Source: Occallatibacter riparius (GTDB lineage: Bacteria > Acidobacteriota > Terriglobia > Terriglobales > Acidobacteriaceae). Taken from it: 64,000 nucleotides of DNA. Shown piece after piece: positions 35,013 through 42,520 of this stretch. The stretch spans positions 2,666,001 through 2,730,000 of the forward strand of contig NZ_CP093313.1 in assembly GCF_025264625.1 (NCBI RefSeq), read 5' to 3'. Under the pieces are notes generated by a model. That model was not told the DNA's origin, did no database searches, and saw only the letters and a program-made list of their open reading frames with translations. The translations under genes were made by a program, and so were the position numbers. The stretch's first letter is position 1. Each line of letters begins with the position of its first letter.

Positions 35013-36230
35013 ATGAGTACGACTGCATCGGAGCGACTGAGTTCGCGGCGCATCATCGGCTACGTGTATTTCACCTTTGTGGTGTACCTGGCGATCGGGT
35101 TGCCGCTGGCGATTCTGCCGACGTATGTGCATTTCCGGCTGGGATTCAGCGCGGCGCTGGCCGGCCTCGTGATCAGCATCCAGTACATTGCGACGTTTTT
35201 GAGTCGGCCGTGGGCGGGGAGGATATCGGACCGATCGGGCGCGAAGGTGAGCGTGATCTGGGGGCTGAGCATGTGCGCGGCTTCAGGAGCGTTTCTGCTG
35301 CTGGCGGCGCTGCTTGATCACCTGCCGTGGATCAGCATGATCGCCCTGTTGCTGAGCCGCCTGGCGCTGGGAGTGGGCGAGAGCCTGGGGTCGACGGGCG
35401 CGACGCTGTGGGGCATTATGGCGGTGGGCCAGGAGCACACGGCCAAGGTCATTTCGTATAACGGCATCTGCACGTATGGCGCAATGGCGGTGGGGGCTCC
35501 GCTGGGCGTGCTGCTGGAGAATCATCTCGGGCTGAGCGCGATTGGGTTTGTCACGCTTGCGGTGCTGGCGGTGAGCCTATTTATGGCCATGGGCAAGAAG
35601 CCGGTCCCGGTGGTGCATGGGGAGCATCTACCGTTCCGGAGCGTGCTGGGGCGGGTAGCTCCGCATGGGATTGCGCTGGCGCTGGGCGGGCTAGGATACA
35701 GCGTGCTGGCGACGTTTGTAACGCTGTTCTATGTGAGCCGGCATTGGGGCGGGGCGGCGCTGTGCCTGACTACGTTTGGCGCTGCGTTTATTGTGGCGCG
35801 CCTGCTGTTCATCCACGCGATTGGCCGGTGGGGCGGGTTTCCGGTAGCGATTGTGTGCCTGTCGGTGGAGTCGGTGGGCGTGGCTTTGCTGTGGCAGGCG
35901 CGCGGACCGTGGATGGCGCTGGTAGCGGCGGCGATTACGGGTTTTGGGTTCTCGCTGGTCTTTCCCGCGGTGGGTGTGGAGGCGGTGCGGAATGTGCCGG
36001 AACAGACGCGCGGGACCGCGCTGGGCGTGTTCACGGGGTTTGCGGATGTGTCCTTTTTCCTGGTGGGTCCGGCGGCGGGCGCGGTGATTGGCTGGTGGGG
36101 CTATGCGAGCGCTTTTCTGTTTGCGCTGGTGTGTGTGCTGCTGGCCTTGGGAATTGTGTGGGCGCTGCATCGGAGGGACGGAGTGACAGAGTTACAAAGT
36201 GGCAAAGTTACAAAGTCAATGCGGGTCTAG
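35013..36230 (+). CDS. Major facilitator superfamily transporter
   Basis: A 405-residue MFS permease with about twelve hydrophobic helices and the loop 2-3 signature AGRISDRSGAKVSVIWGLSM. Layout resembles YfcJ/YhhS-like sugar-efflux or drug-efflux members, but the substrate cannot be read. The ATG at 35013 gives MSTTASERLSSRRIIGYVYF; a longer frame upstream carries no helix. The last 15 codons pass through an 8-bp-period tandem repeat (36183-36214), giving a polar tail TELQSGKVTKSMRV. The stop overlaps that of the convergent gene at 36227. Confidence 0.9.
   Translation: MSTTASERLSSRRIIGYVYFTFVVYLAIGLPLAILPTYVHFRLGFSAALAGLVISIQYIATFLSRPWAGRISDRSGAKVSVIWGLSMCAASGAFLLLAALLDHLPWISMIALLLSRLALGVGESLGSTGATLWGIMAVGQEHTAKVISYNGICTYGAMAVGAPLGVLLENHLGLSAIGFVTLAVLAVSLFMAMGKKPVPVVHGEHLPFRSVLGRVAPHGIALALGGLGYSVLATFVTLFYVSRHWGGAALCLTTFGAAFIVARLLFIHAIGRWGGFPVAIVCLSVESVGVALLWQARGPWMALVAAAITGFGFSLVFPAVGVEAVRNVPEQTRGTALGVFTGFADVSFFLVGPAAGAVIGWWGYASAFLFALVCVLLALGIVWALHRRDGVTELQSGKVTKSMRV
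36183..36214 (+). repeat. 8-bp tandem repeat inside the MFS gene end
   Basis: Units GTGACAGA, GTTACAAA, GTGGCAAA, GTTACAAA, the unit related to that at 20562-20593. It overlaps the final codons of the MFS gene. Confidence 0.75.
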
Positions 36231-36649
36231 TGGACGGGAATGGGGTGTACGAACAGAAAGCGGACGATGGCCATAGCGAGGGCGAAGGTGAATCCATAGC
36301 GGAAGCTTTCGATGGCGACGGGACGGCGCCCGCGGCGGCGGATGCCCTGGCCGAGGAAGCCCATGACGCAACCCATGGCGAGGGGGCTGAGGATGAGGCT
36401 GATGCCGTGGAAGCGTGATGGATGGACGAGCGGGTGAGGGAAGATCCAGACGCTGAGGAAGCCAGCAGCGAGACCGGCCAGGGCGAAAAGGAAGATCGTC
36501 AGCAGCGGGCCGGCGCGATGCGTGCTCACGAAAAACTTTCGCAGAAGGCGGGAGAGGCCGTCGGCGATGAGGGCGAGGAGCAGTTCGAACAGGAATTCGC
36601 CCAGGAGCTCGAAGAGGAATCCGAAGATCGCGCCGAGAAGCTCGTCCAT
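36227..36649 (-). CDS. Membrane protein of unknown function
   Basis: A 140-residue protein with an N-terminal leucine/phenylalanine/glutamate-rich amphipathic helix (MDELLGAIFGFLFELLGEFL) and about three hydrophobic segments (GPLLTIFLFALAGLAAGFLS, ISLILSPLAMGCVMGFLGQG, TFALAMAIVRFLFV). Start chosen at 36649; upstream extension is proline-rich and without ribosome binding site. Its stop TAG shares the CTAG sequence with the MFS stop, so the two convergent genes overlap by four bases. Confidence 0.7.
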   Translation of the reverse strand: MDELLGAIFGFLFELLGEFLFELLLALIADGLSRLLRKFFVSTHRAGPLLTIFLFALAGLAAGFLSVWIFPHPLVHPSRFHGISLILSPLAMGCVMGFLGQGIRRRGRRPVAIESFRYGFTFALAMAIVRFLFVHPIPVH

Positions 36650-36704
36650 ATTGGGTTGAGGAATATGGTAGCGCGGGGAGGCGGGTAAGGCGCCGCGCAA
36701 AAGG

Positions 36705-36738
36705 AAACGGCCATCGCTGAGGATGGCCGTTTTCTTTT
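36705..36738. terminator. Bidirectional hairpin terminator
   Basis: AAACGGCCATC (36705-36715) pairs with GATGGCCGTTT (36722-36732), followed by TCTTTT on the plus strand; on the minus strand the stem is followed by CCTTTT. It serves the TIGR03118 gene ending at 36760. Confidence 0.7.
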
Positions 36739-36759
36739 GCTCATTGTGGGTGGGTTAGG

Positions 36760-37908
36760 TTAGTTGGAATTGCCGGCGGTGTTTTCGACGGGGGTGATGG
36801 TGCCGAAGAGGCCGTGGGCTTCGCCGTCGCTACCGGCGCTGAAGTAGAGGGTTGTTGCCACGCCGTTGTTTCCGCCACCCGCGAAGGAGAGGCTCCAGAG
36901 TCCATCGATCATGATGGGGTTGTTGGTTTTGTCCATCAACAGGCCTTTGAAGCGGCCGGTGACGGGATCGTAGACGGCGATGTTGCCGGAGCCGAACTGG
37001 CCGACGAGGAGGTCATGGCTGTAGGGGCCGAAGTCGCCAGGCGCCATGGCGAGGGCCCACGGGCCGTTAAGCCACCAGCCGTGTTCGAGTTGACGGAGGA
37101 ATTTGCCCCCGGGGGAGAAGACGGCAACATAGCCGAGGCCGGGGCCGTCGACTTCGTCGTGCTTCTGGGCGTCCTGCTTGGCGAAGGTGACGTAGATTTC
37201 GCCGCCGATGTTCTGGACGTTGAAGGGCGCGTAGCCGCGAGGCAGGTGCGCGTGGTTGTCATCGCCATGGCCCATCCCGTTGTGTTCCTCGTCGGCGAAG
37301 GCGTTTTCAATCCAGGATATGTGGTGGAATGACTCGTCGAAGACCTGGATGCGGCCCTTACGGAAGTCGGCAACGTAGAGCATTGTCATCGAGTTCGAGC
37401 CCATGGTCACGGTGGCGAGTGCTGCACCTTTAAATACCGATGCGCTTTTGGTGTTGACCTCAAGGACGGCGGCGGTGTTGGGAGTGAGGCTGGGGTTCCA
37501 GCCTGAGATGGTGCCGTCTTCAGTTACGAACATGAAGAAGGCAGGCTTGCCATTGGTGAGCAGGAAGTTCGAGCCGCCGGAGAAGACGGTGCCGGTCGGG
37601 GTGCCGGTGGGGCTCACGCTGGGGTCGCCAGTGGGAATGGTGACGACGAGGGATTGGGCGACTCCGGAGGCGTTGTAGAGAGTGCTAAGGCCGGTGCCGT
37701 TGTCGGAGATCCACCAGGGGCTGCCGGAGGAGCGCGAGAGGCCCCAGGGGTTGACCAGGTTGGGATCGGTGTTTGCGGCCATGCCGGACTGGTCGGCGGT
37801 GAGGTTGGTCTGGAGGTAGTGTTGGGCCATCGCGGGGAGGGCGAGGGGTCCGAGCATCACGGCCGCGAGAGCCGCGGCGGGGAAGCAGGAGCGAAGGTGC
37901 AGGGGCAT
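36760..37908 (-). CDS. TIGR03118 family exported protein, copy a
   Basis: A 382-residue secreted beta-propeller-like protein of the uncharacterised TIGR03118 family, common in acidobacteria. The signal peptide ends at LALPAMAQHY. Family landmarks are NLVNPWGLSRSSGSPWWISD, EDGTISGWNPSL, YVADFRKGRIQVFD, GYAPFNVQNIGGEIYVTFAK and GLFGTITP near the end. A histidine/aspartate-rich insert HNGMGHGDDNHAH around residue 235 is absent from copy b. The ATG at 37908 has AGGAGG seven bases before it. Copy b is at 41209. Confidence 0.9.
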   Translation of the reverse strand: MPLHLRSCFPAAALAAVMLGPLALPAMAQHYLQTNLTADQSGMAANTDPNLVNPWGLSRSSGSPWWISDNGTGLSTLYNASGVAQSLVVTIPTGDPSVSPTGTPTGTVFSGGSNFLLTNGKPAFFMFVTEDGTISGWNPSLTPNTAAVLEVNTKSASVFKGAALATVTMGSNSMTMLYVADFRKGRIQVFDESFHHISWIENAFADEEHNGMGHGDDNHAHLPRGYAPFNVQNIGGEIYVTFAKQDAQKHDEVDGPGLGYVAVFSPGGKFLRQLEHGWWLNGPWALAMAPGDFGPYSHDLLVGQFGSGNIAVYDPVTGRFKGLLMDKTNNPIMIDGLWSLSFAGGGNNGVATTLYFSAGSDGEAHGLFGTITPVENTAGNSN

Positions 37909-38096
37909 TGTTCCTCCTGACGGTGCGGGAAGCAGCGTCAGGGAAACCGTAGTCCGCGGTGAGTGCAACTGTTGTCAGCAGAGTGTCACTGGATTGTCAG
38001 CGACGGAGAAAGTTGCGTGAACACCGGTACCGGATCAACACAGCGCAAAGCGGAGATGACAATCGGCGGGGTGTTTTGAGGTTGGACCGGGTTTCT

Positions 38097-38513
38097 CTAC
38101 TGGAGTTGCAGAAGGCGGATTTTGCCGCCGATCCAGGCGGTGGGGAGAGCCAGGACGACGAGCGCGATGGGGTACCAGTGAGGGCCGAGGTTGAGATTCC
38201 AGGTGCCGATGGCGCCGGCGAGAGCGATGAGGGTGCCGATGGCTCCTCCGACCAGGGCGTGGCCCATCGGATTGTAGGGGGCCAGGCGCGCGGTGACCCA
38301 GGCGCTGAGAATGCCGTAGAAGGAGCGGTAGAGGGTGGCGACTGCGAGTTGCGATGAGGTGGTGGGCTGGCCGATGGAGGAATAGAAGCCGAATTGGTGC
38401 AGCAGGAGGTCGGTGACGAGCGAGAGCACGATGGCGACGAGGAATCCGGCAAGCAGGGCGAGGATGCTGCGGCCGAGATTGCGCGCGGGCGCGGGGACTG
38501 CGTGGCTGGACAT
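38097..38513 (-). CDS. Small membrane protein of unknown function
   Basis: A 138-residue protein with about four hydrophobic helices (SILALLAGFLVAIVLSLVTD, then near residues 65-80, 90-110 and 115-132). The start at 38513 follows GGGAGG at proper spacing. The topology recalls the protein at 16556. No active-site pattern. It is divergent from the SDR gene. Confidence 0.72.
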   Translation of the reverse strand: MSSHAVPAPARNLGRSILALLAGFLVAIVLSLVTDLLLHQFGFYSSIGQPTTSSQLAVATLYRSFYGILSAWVTARLAPYNPMGHALVGGAIGTLIALAGAIGTWNLNLGPHWYPIALVVLALPTAWIGGKIRLLQLQ

Positions 38514-38806
38514 GGTGCGGACCTCCCGATGCAATGAAGATGCTGGGGGGAATCTTGGGTTGCAGCTATTACACACCACGCATGGGGATGGTGGACACCA
38601 AACTTTCGAGCTTGTGTGTGGTGGGTCGGCTGAGGAGGCGGTGCTGTTTGGCGGCGGGTTCGGACGAGACAGGCAGGGTTGCCACGCCCTTCCCCACTTT
38701 CAGAATAGCGCAGGCGAGGCGGAGAAAACAGGCTGTATTTTTGGTGGCGATCCGCTACTCTCGCGAGGCTGGACAGAAACCCTGAGACAAGCGAGGAGAC
38801 GGCGGG

Positions 38807-39715
38807 ATGAAGGAATTTTTTGGGAAGGTTGCGGTGGTGACAGGCGGGGCAAGCGGCATTGGACGCGCGATGGCCGAGCGGTGCGTAAGCGTTGGAGTGA
38901 AGGTCGTGCTCGCGGATGTGGAAGCGGAAGCATTGGGTAAGGCCGGCGAAGAATTGAAGGCGATGGGCGGGACAGTGCAGTGCGTGAAGACGGATGTGTC
39001 GAAACGGGAGGAGGTGGAGGCGCTGGCGCGGCGGGCCTTCGATGAGTTTGGCGGCGTGCATCTGCTGTTCAACAATGCGGGTGTGGCGGCGGGTGGCTCG
39101 CCATGGGAAGCGACCTGGAAGGACTGGGAGTGGGTGCTGGGGGTGGACCTGTGGGGCGTGATCCACGGAGTGAAGGTGTTCACGCCGCTGATGCTGGCGC
39201 AGAACACGGAATGCCACATCGTTAATACCGCGTCGGCAGCAGGGTTGATCGCGGGAGGGTTTTCGGCTCCTTACTCGGCTTCAAAGCATGCGGTGGTGGC
39301 TCTGTCAGAGAGTCTCTACCTGGCGCTTGAGCAGCGGAAGGCGCCGGTGAAGGTGTCGGTGCTGTGCCCGGGCGTGGTGCGGACCAGTATCTTCAATTGC
39401 GAGCGAAACAGGCCCGAGGAACTGAAGAATGATCCCGTTCCGCTTTCGCCGGAGATGCAGGCCGGGCGGGCGGCAATTCAGAGCGTACTGGCCAATGCCA
39501 TTCCGGCGGAGAAGGTCGCGGAGCAGGTTTTCGAGGCGATCCGCAGGGAGCAGTTCTACATTGTGACGGATTCTAGGTGGCTGGAGATGGCGCGGCTGCG
39601 GATGAAGAACATACTGGCGCTGGAGAATCCGGAGAATCCCGCGGCGATGGTTCAGCAGATTGTGAGTCAGGGAGCTAGCGGTAACAATGTGAAAGCCGCG
39701 CGTGAGTCCGATTAA
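38807..39715 (+). CDS. Short-chain dehydrogenase/reductase
   Basis: A 302-residue NAD(P)-dependent oxidoreductase of the classical SDR fold. Cofactor motif VTGGASGIGRAMAER, the NNAG motif in LLFNNAGVAAGG, the catalytic serine strand HIVNTASAAGLIAGG and the YSASKHAV active site are all present. LADVEAEAL after the second strand has an acidic residue favouring NAD over NADP. The C-terminal extension of about 50 residues is longer than in the smallest SDRs. The substrate is unknown. Confidence 0.92.
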   Translation: MKEFFGKVAVVTGGASGIGRAMAERCVSVGVKVVLADVEAEALGKAGEELKAMGGTVQCVKTDVSKREEVEALARRAFDEFGGVHLLFNNAGVAAGGSPWEATWKDWEWVLGVDLWGVIHGVKVFTPLMLAQNTECHIVNTASAAGLIAGGFSAPYSASKHAVVALSESLYLALEQRKAPVKVSVLCPGVVRTSIFNCERNRPEELKNDPVPLSPEMQAGRAAIQSVLANAIPAEKVAEQVFEAIRREQFYIVTDSRWLEMARLRMKNILALENPENPAAMVQQIVSQGASGNNVKAARESD

Positions 39716-39826
39716 AGGCGAGTTACAGGCAGCTACGGATCGAACAACAAAGCAACCGCACGGCAGAGATACTCATCTGCGGCTCCATTGCTGCTTCTCA
39801 CAACTGGAGCGGCCGAGGAGTATCTG

Positions 39827-40933
39827 ATGCCAGCTTTTAACGAGTTAGTGCGAGTCAGTGCGCTTTCACTCTGTGTTATAGCCACGCCCGTAGTAGCGCA
39901 GGTGACGATAACCGGGAACGAGCCAGTGAATGGAGGGACCTACACACTTCCGGCGCTTATCTCCGCGCACGCAACCTCTCCGCAGGGAATATCGGGGTGG
40001 CGCGTGTATTTCGGGAACACCTCGTACTACTCCAGCAGCACAGGGCTGGGCGGGAATCTGGATGTAACTATCGCATCGGTGCCGACAGGGACTTACAAGG
40101 TGACGGTTACGGCCTGGGATAATGGCGGTAACAATAGCTCGTATGTGGTGCAGACCGTGAATGTGGTGGCCTCGCCCATGCCCACGCCGCCACAGGGCAC
40201 GAAAGAGTATGCGAATATTCAGAACGACTCGGCTGGCAGCTGGCAACCGTGTACTTCTAATATGATCCAGAGCAACGGGAAGCCATGCGCAGGGGGAACA
40301 TCAGGGGGCACAAGCGATCTGAGGACAGGACAATCACCGTCGCTATCCGGCGGATCGCTGGCGGAGTACTCGGACTCGAGCGGCATTTATTACAACACGA
40401 TGTATTACAACCACCTGGGATGCCCAGGTATTGGCTGCGATGCGGTGAAGAACATGTTGCTCGATGAGTGGATGTATCCGAAGCCGAGCCCCTCGAACGG
40501 CTTTCAGCAATTGGAGTTCGACCCGGATCTCTATGACACGAATGGGTATGAGTATTTCGGGTCAGTGGCGTGCGATATGAGCGGCGGCAGCTCCGGCACA
40601 TGGAAGGTGTGGGATATGGGGGGAGGCCAGGGATGGATCAGCACATCGCGCAGTTGCACCATGCAGCCGAATCAGTGGCACCACCTTCAGCTGTATGTGA
40701 CTTATAACGTCACTGGAATCGGGTGTCCGAACAGCGTTCCGTGCTACACCTACAAGACGATGACGTGGGACGGAGCGACCGTGTTCCAAAATCTTGGGTG
40801 GTCTTATAACGCGAAGAAGATAGCTAGCTCGGGTAATGGGACGCTGAATGTGGAACAGCAGATAGATAACTATCCCGCGCAGGGCGTGAATAACACTGTT
40901 TACTACGATAACTACAATTTGTGGGTGTGGTAA
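39827..40933 (+). CDS. Exported protein with Ig-like domain
   Basis: A 368-residue secreted protein: hydrophobic signal VSALSLCVIATPVVAQVTIT, then an Ig-like beta-sandwich (residues ~20-112, ending TVTAWDNGGNNSSYVVQTVN), a Pro-rich linker PMPTPPQGTKEY and a Gly/Ser/Tyr/Cys-rich C-terminal region of about 240 residues that may be a lectin-like or Concanavalin-type sandwich. The ATG at 39827 has GAGGAG six bases upstream. The start of the Ig module resembles the repeats in the protein at 47396. A role at the surface is inferred. Confidence 0.75.
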   Translation: MPAFNELVRVSALSLCVIATPVVAQVTITGNEPVNGGTYTLPALISAHATSPQGISGWRVYFGNTSYYSSSTGLGGNLDVTIASVPTGTYKVTVTAWDNGGNNSSYVVQTVNVVASPMPTPPQGTKEYANIQNDSAGSWQPCTSNMIQSNGKPCAGGTSGGTSDLRTGQSPSLSGGSLAEYSDSSGIYYNTMYYNHLGCPGIGCDAVKNMLLDEWMYPKPSPSNGFQQLEFDPDLYDTNGYEYFGSVACDMSGGSSGTWKVWDMGGGQGWISTSRSCTMQPNQWHHLQLYVTYNVTGIGCPNSVPCYTYKTMTWDGATVFQNLGWSYNAKKIASSGNGTLNVEQQIDNYPAQGVNNTVYYDNYNLWVW

Positions 40934-41080
40934 GGAGGGCCGTCCCCGGCGACTGTCGGCGCGCCAGGTCGCACCCTGAAGATCGAGGTCAAGATGCGCC
41001 GGCAGTAATATCCTGAAAAACAATCGCAGATTCTTCGCTTCGCTCTGAATAACATCGTGTTGGAGAATTTGGAGTAGAAG

Positions 41081-41129
41081 CAGAACGGCCACCTCGAGGG
41101 GTGGCCGTTTGCCGTGTCAGTCAAGGACG
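41081..41129. repeat. Copy A of the rpsA terminator repeat
   Basis: This 49-base stretch matches 42463-42511 with two mismatches and includes the hairpin AACGGCCACC/GGTGGCCGTT (41084-41109). A second piece of 20 identical bases lies at 41185-41204, matching 42525-42544, the last codons of rpsA. See the finding. Confidence 0.9.
41084..41109 (-). terminator. Terminator hairpin, copy A
   Basis: Ten-bp stem with a TCGAGG loop; in the minus direction it is followed by TTCTGCTTCT. It serves the TIGR03118 gene ending at 41209. Confidence 0.65.
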
Positions 41130-41208
41130 GGCGCGGTTCGTGGTCTCCCGCACTTGCTGTGCAAGGATGGAGCACCCGGGCTCCCGCTCGTTCTTGCGCC
41201 AGTTCGGG

Positions 41209-42330
41209 TCAGTTCGAGCTTCCGAAGATGTTATCTGGGTCATAGGGCCGGATGGTGCCAAAGAGCCCGTGAGTTTCGCGCGCCGGGCCGGCGGTGAAAT
41301 AGAGCGAAAAGGACGAGCCGGACACCGTGCCGCTGGCGAAGGAGAGACCCCAGAGTCCTGGGATGGTGATGGGTGTGTTTGCGGTCGAGTTGAGCAGCCC
41401 TTTGAAGTTGCCGGTGACCGGATCGTAGGCTGCGACATTGCCGGATCCGAACTGGGCGATGAGGAGGTCATGGCTGTAGAGACCGAAATCGCCCGAGGCC
41501 ATGGCCAGGCCCCAGGGAGCATTCAGCCATGAGCCGTGCTGGAGGCGACGCAGAAGGAGGCCAGTGCTGGAGAATACGTTGACATAGCCGTTGCCGGCCC
41601 CGGCCAGTTCGTCGTGCTTCACCGAATCCTGCAGGGCATAGGTGACGTAAAGGTTGCCGCCGATGTTCTGGATGTTGAAAGGTGCATACCCCACGGGGAG
41701 CGATGGATCCTGAAATTGGCCGACTCTAAGGACGGCGGAATGGAAGGATTGGTCGTAGACCTGGACCTGGGCCTGACGGAAGTCGGCGACATAGAGATAG
41801 GTCGTCAGGGCGCCGGAAGTCCCAGGGAACGTGGCGAGGGCAAGGCCTTTGAAGACGGATGCGCTTTTGGTATTGACCTTGAGGATCGCCTTTCCCAAGG
41901 AGACGTCAGGGTTCCAGCCAGAGACGGTGCCGTCCTCGGTGGCAAACACCAAACGAGCCGGCTTGCCGGTGGCAACTTCAAAGCCCGCGCCGCCATTGTA
42001 GACAATGCCTGTGGGAGCGCCGGTTGGGTTTTGGGTGGGATCACCCGCGGGGATGCTCACGGATAACGGCTGAGAAGCACCGAGGCTGTCATAGATCGAG
42101 ACAAGACCGTTGGCATTATCGGCGACGAACCAGGCGCTGCCGCCGCCGCGCGCCAGACCCCAGGGGTTCAGCAAATGCGGGTCGATGTGGCTGGCGACGG
42201 CAGACTGGTCGGAGCTGAGATTGGCTTGCATGTAGTGTTGGGCCATTGCCGGCAAAGCAGGCAGACCGAGGGTTGCGGCGATGGAGAACGCAATCGCCAG
42301 AAAACGGGGGCAAAGAGACAAAGTCAGCAA
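41209..42330 (-). CDS. TIGR03118 family exported protein, copy b (TTG start)
   Basis: A 373-residue paralogue of the protein at 36760, with the same landmarks: PHLLNPWGLARGGGSAWFVA, EDGTVSGWNPDV, YVADFRQAQVQVYD, GYAPFNIQNIGGNLYVTYAL, THGLFGTIRP. It lacks the His/Asp-rich insert of copy a. The signal peptide MLTLSLCPRFLAIAFSIAAT needs the TTG at 42330, which has GGAGG six bases upstream; no ATG is suitable. The gene is embedded between two copies of the rpsA terminator/3' end. Function unknown. Confidence 0.9.
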   Translation of the reverse strand: MLTLSLCPRFLAIAFSIAATLGLPALPAMAQHYMQANLSSDQSAVASHIDPHLLNPWGLARGGGSAWFVADNANGLVSIYDSLGASQPLSVSIPAGDPTQNPTGAPTGIVYNGGAGFEVATGKPARLVFATEDGTVSGWNPDVSLGKAILKVNTKSASVFKGLALATFPGTSGALTTYLYVADFRQAQVQVYDQSFHSAVLRVGQFQDPSLPVGYAPFNIQNIGGNLYVTYALQDSVKHDELAGAGNGYVNVFSSTGLLLRRLQHGSWLNAPWGLAMASGDFGLYSHDLLIAQFGSGNVAAYDPVTGNFKGLLNSTANTPITIPGLWGLSFASGTVSGSSFSLYFTAGPARETHGLFGTIRPYDPDNIFGSSN

Positions 42331-42462
42331 GGAGTTCCTCCAGCCGGCGAGGAAGGACCGGCTGGATTGAACTTACCTCGGCGCACACCCCGCATTTGTC
42401 ACGCAGTCGTCACTGGTTTGTCGGGGCGGCCAGCGTTGTTGCAAGGCGGTATCAAACCAAAA

Positions 42463-42511
42463 CAGAACGGCCACCCCGAGGGGTGGCCGTTTGCCGTGTC
42501 CGTCAAGGACG
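42463..42511. repeat. Copy B of the rpsA terminator repeat
   Basis: The original-site copy, directly after the rpsA stop (TAA at 42521-42523) in the minus direction. It contains the hairpin 42466-42491 and matches 41081-41129 except at two bases. Confidence 0.9.
42466..42491 (-). terminator. rpsA terminator hairpin
   Basis: AACGGCCACC / GGTGGCCGTT stem with a six-base loop about 30 bases beyond the rpsA stop, followed in that direction by TTCTGTTTTGG. Confidence 0.7.
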
Positions 42512-42520
42512 AGTGGCGGT

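Noticed and set aside
37997..39217. 406-codon minus-strand frame
   Set aside because: Spans the antisense of the SDR gene and a shifted frame of the membrane-protein gene; composition is Pro/Ser/His-rich.
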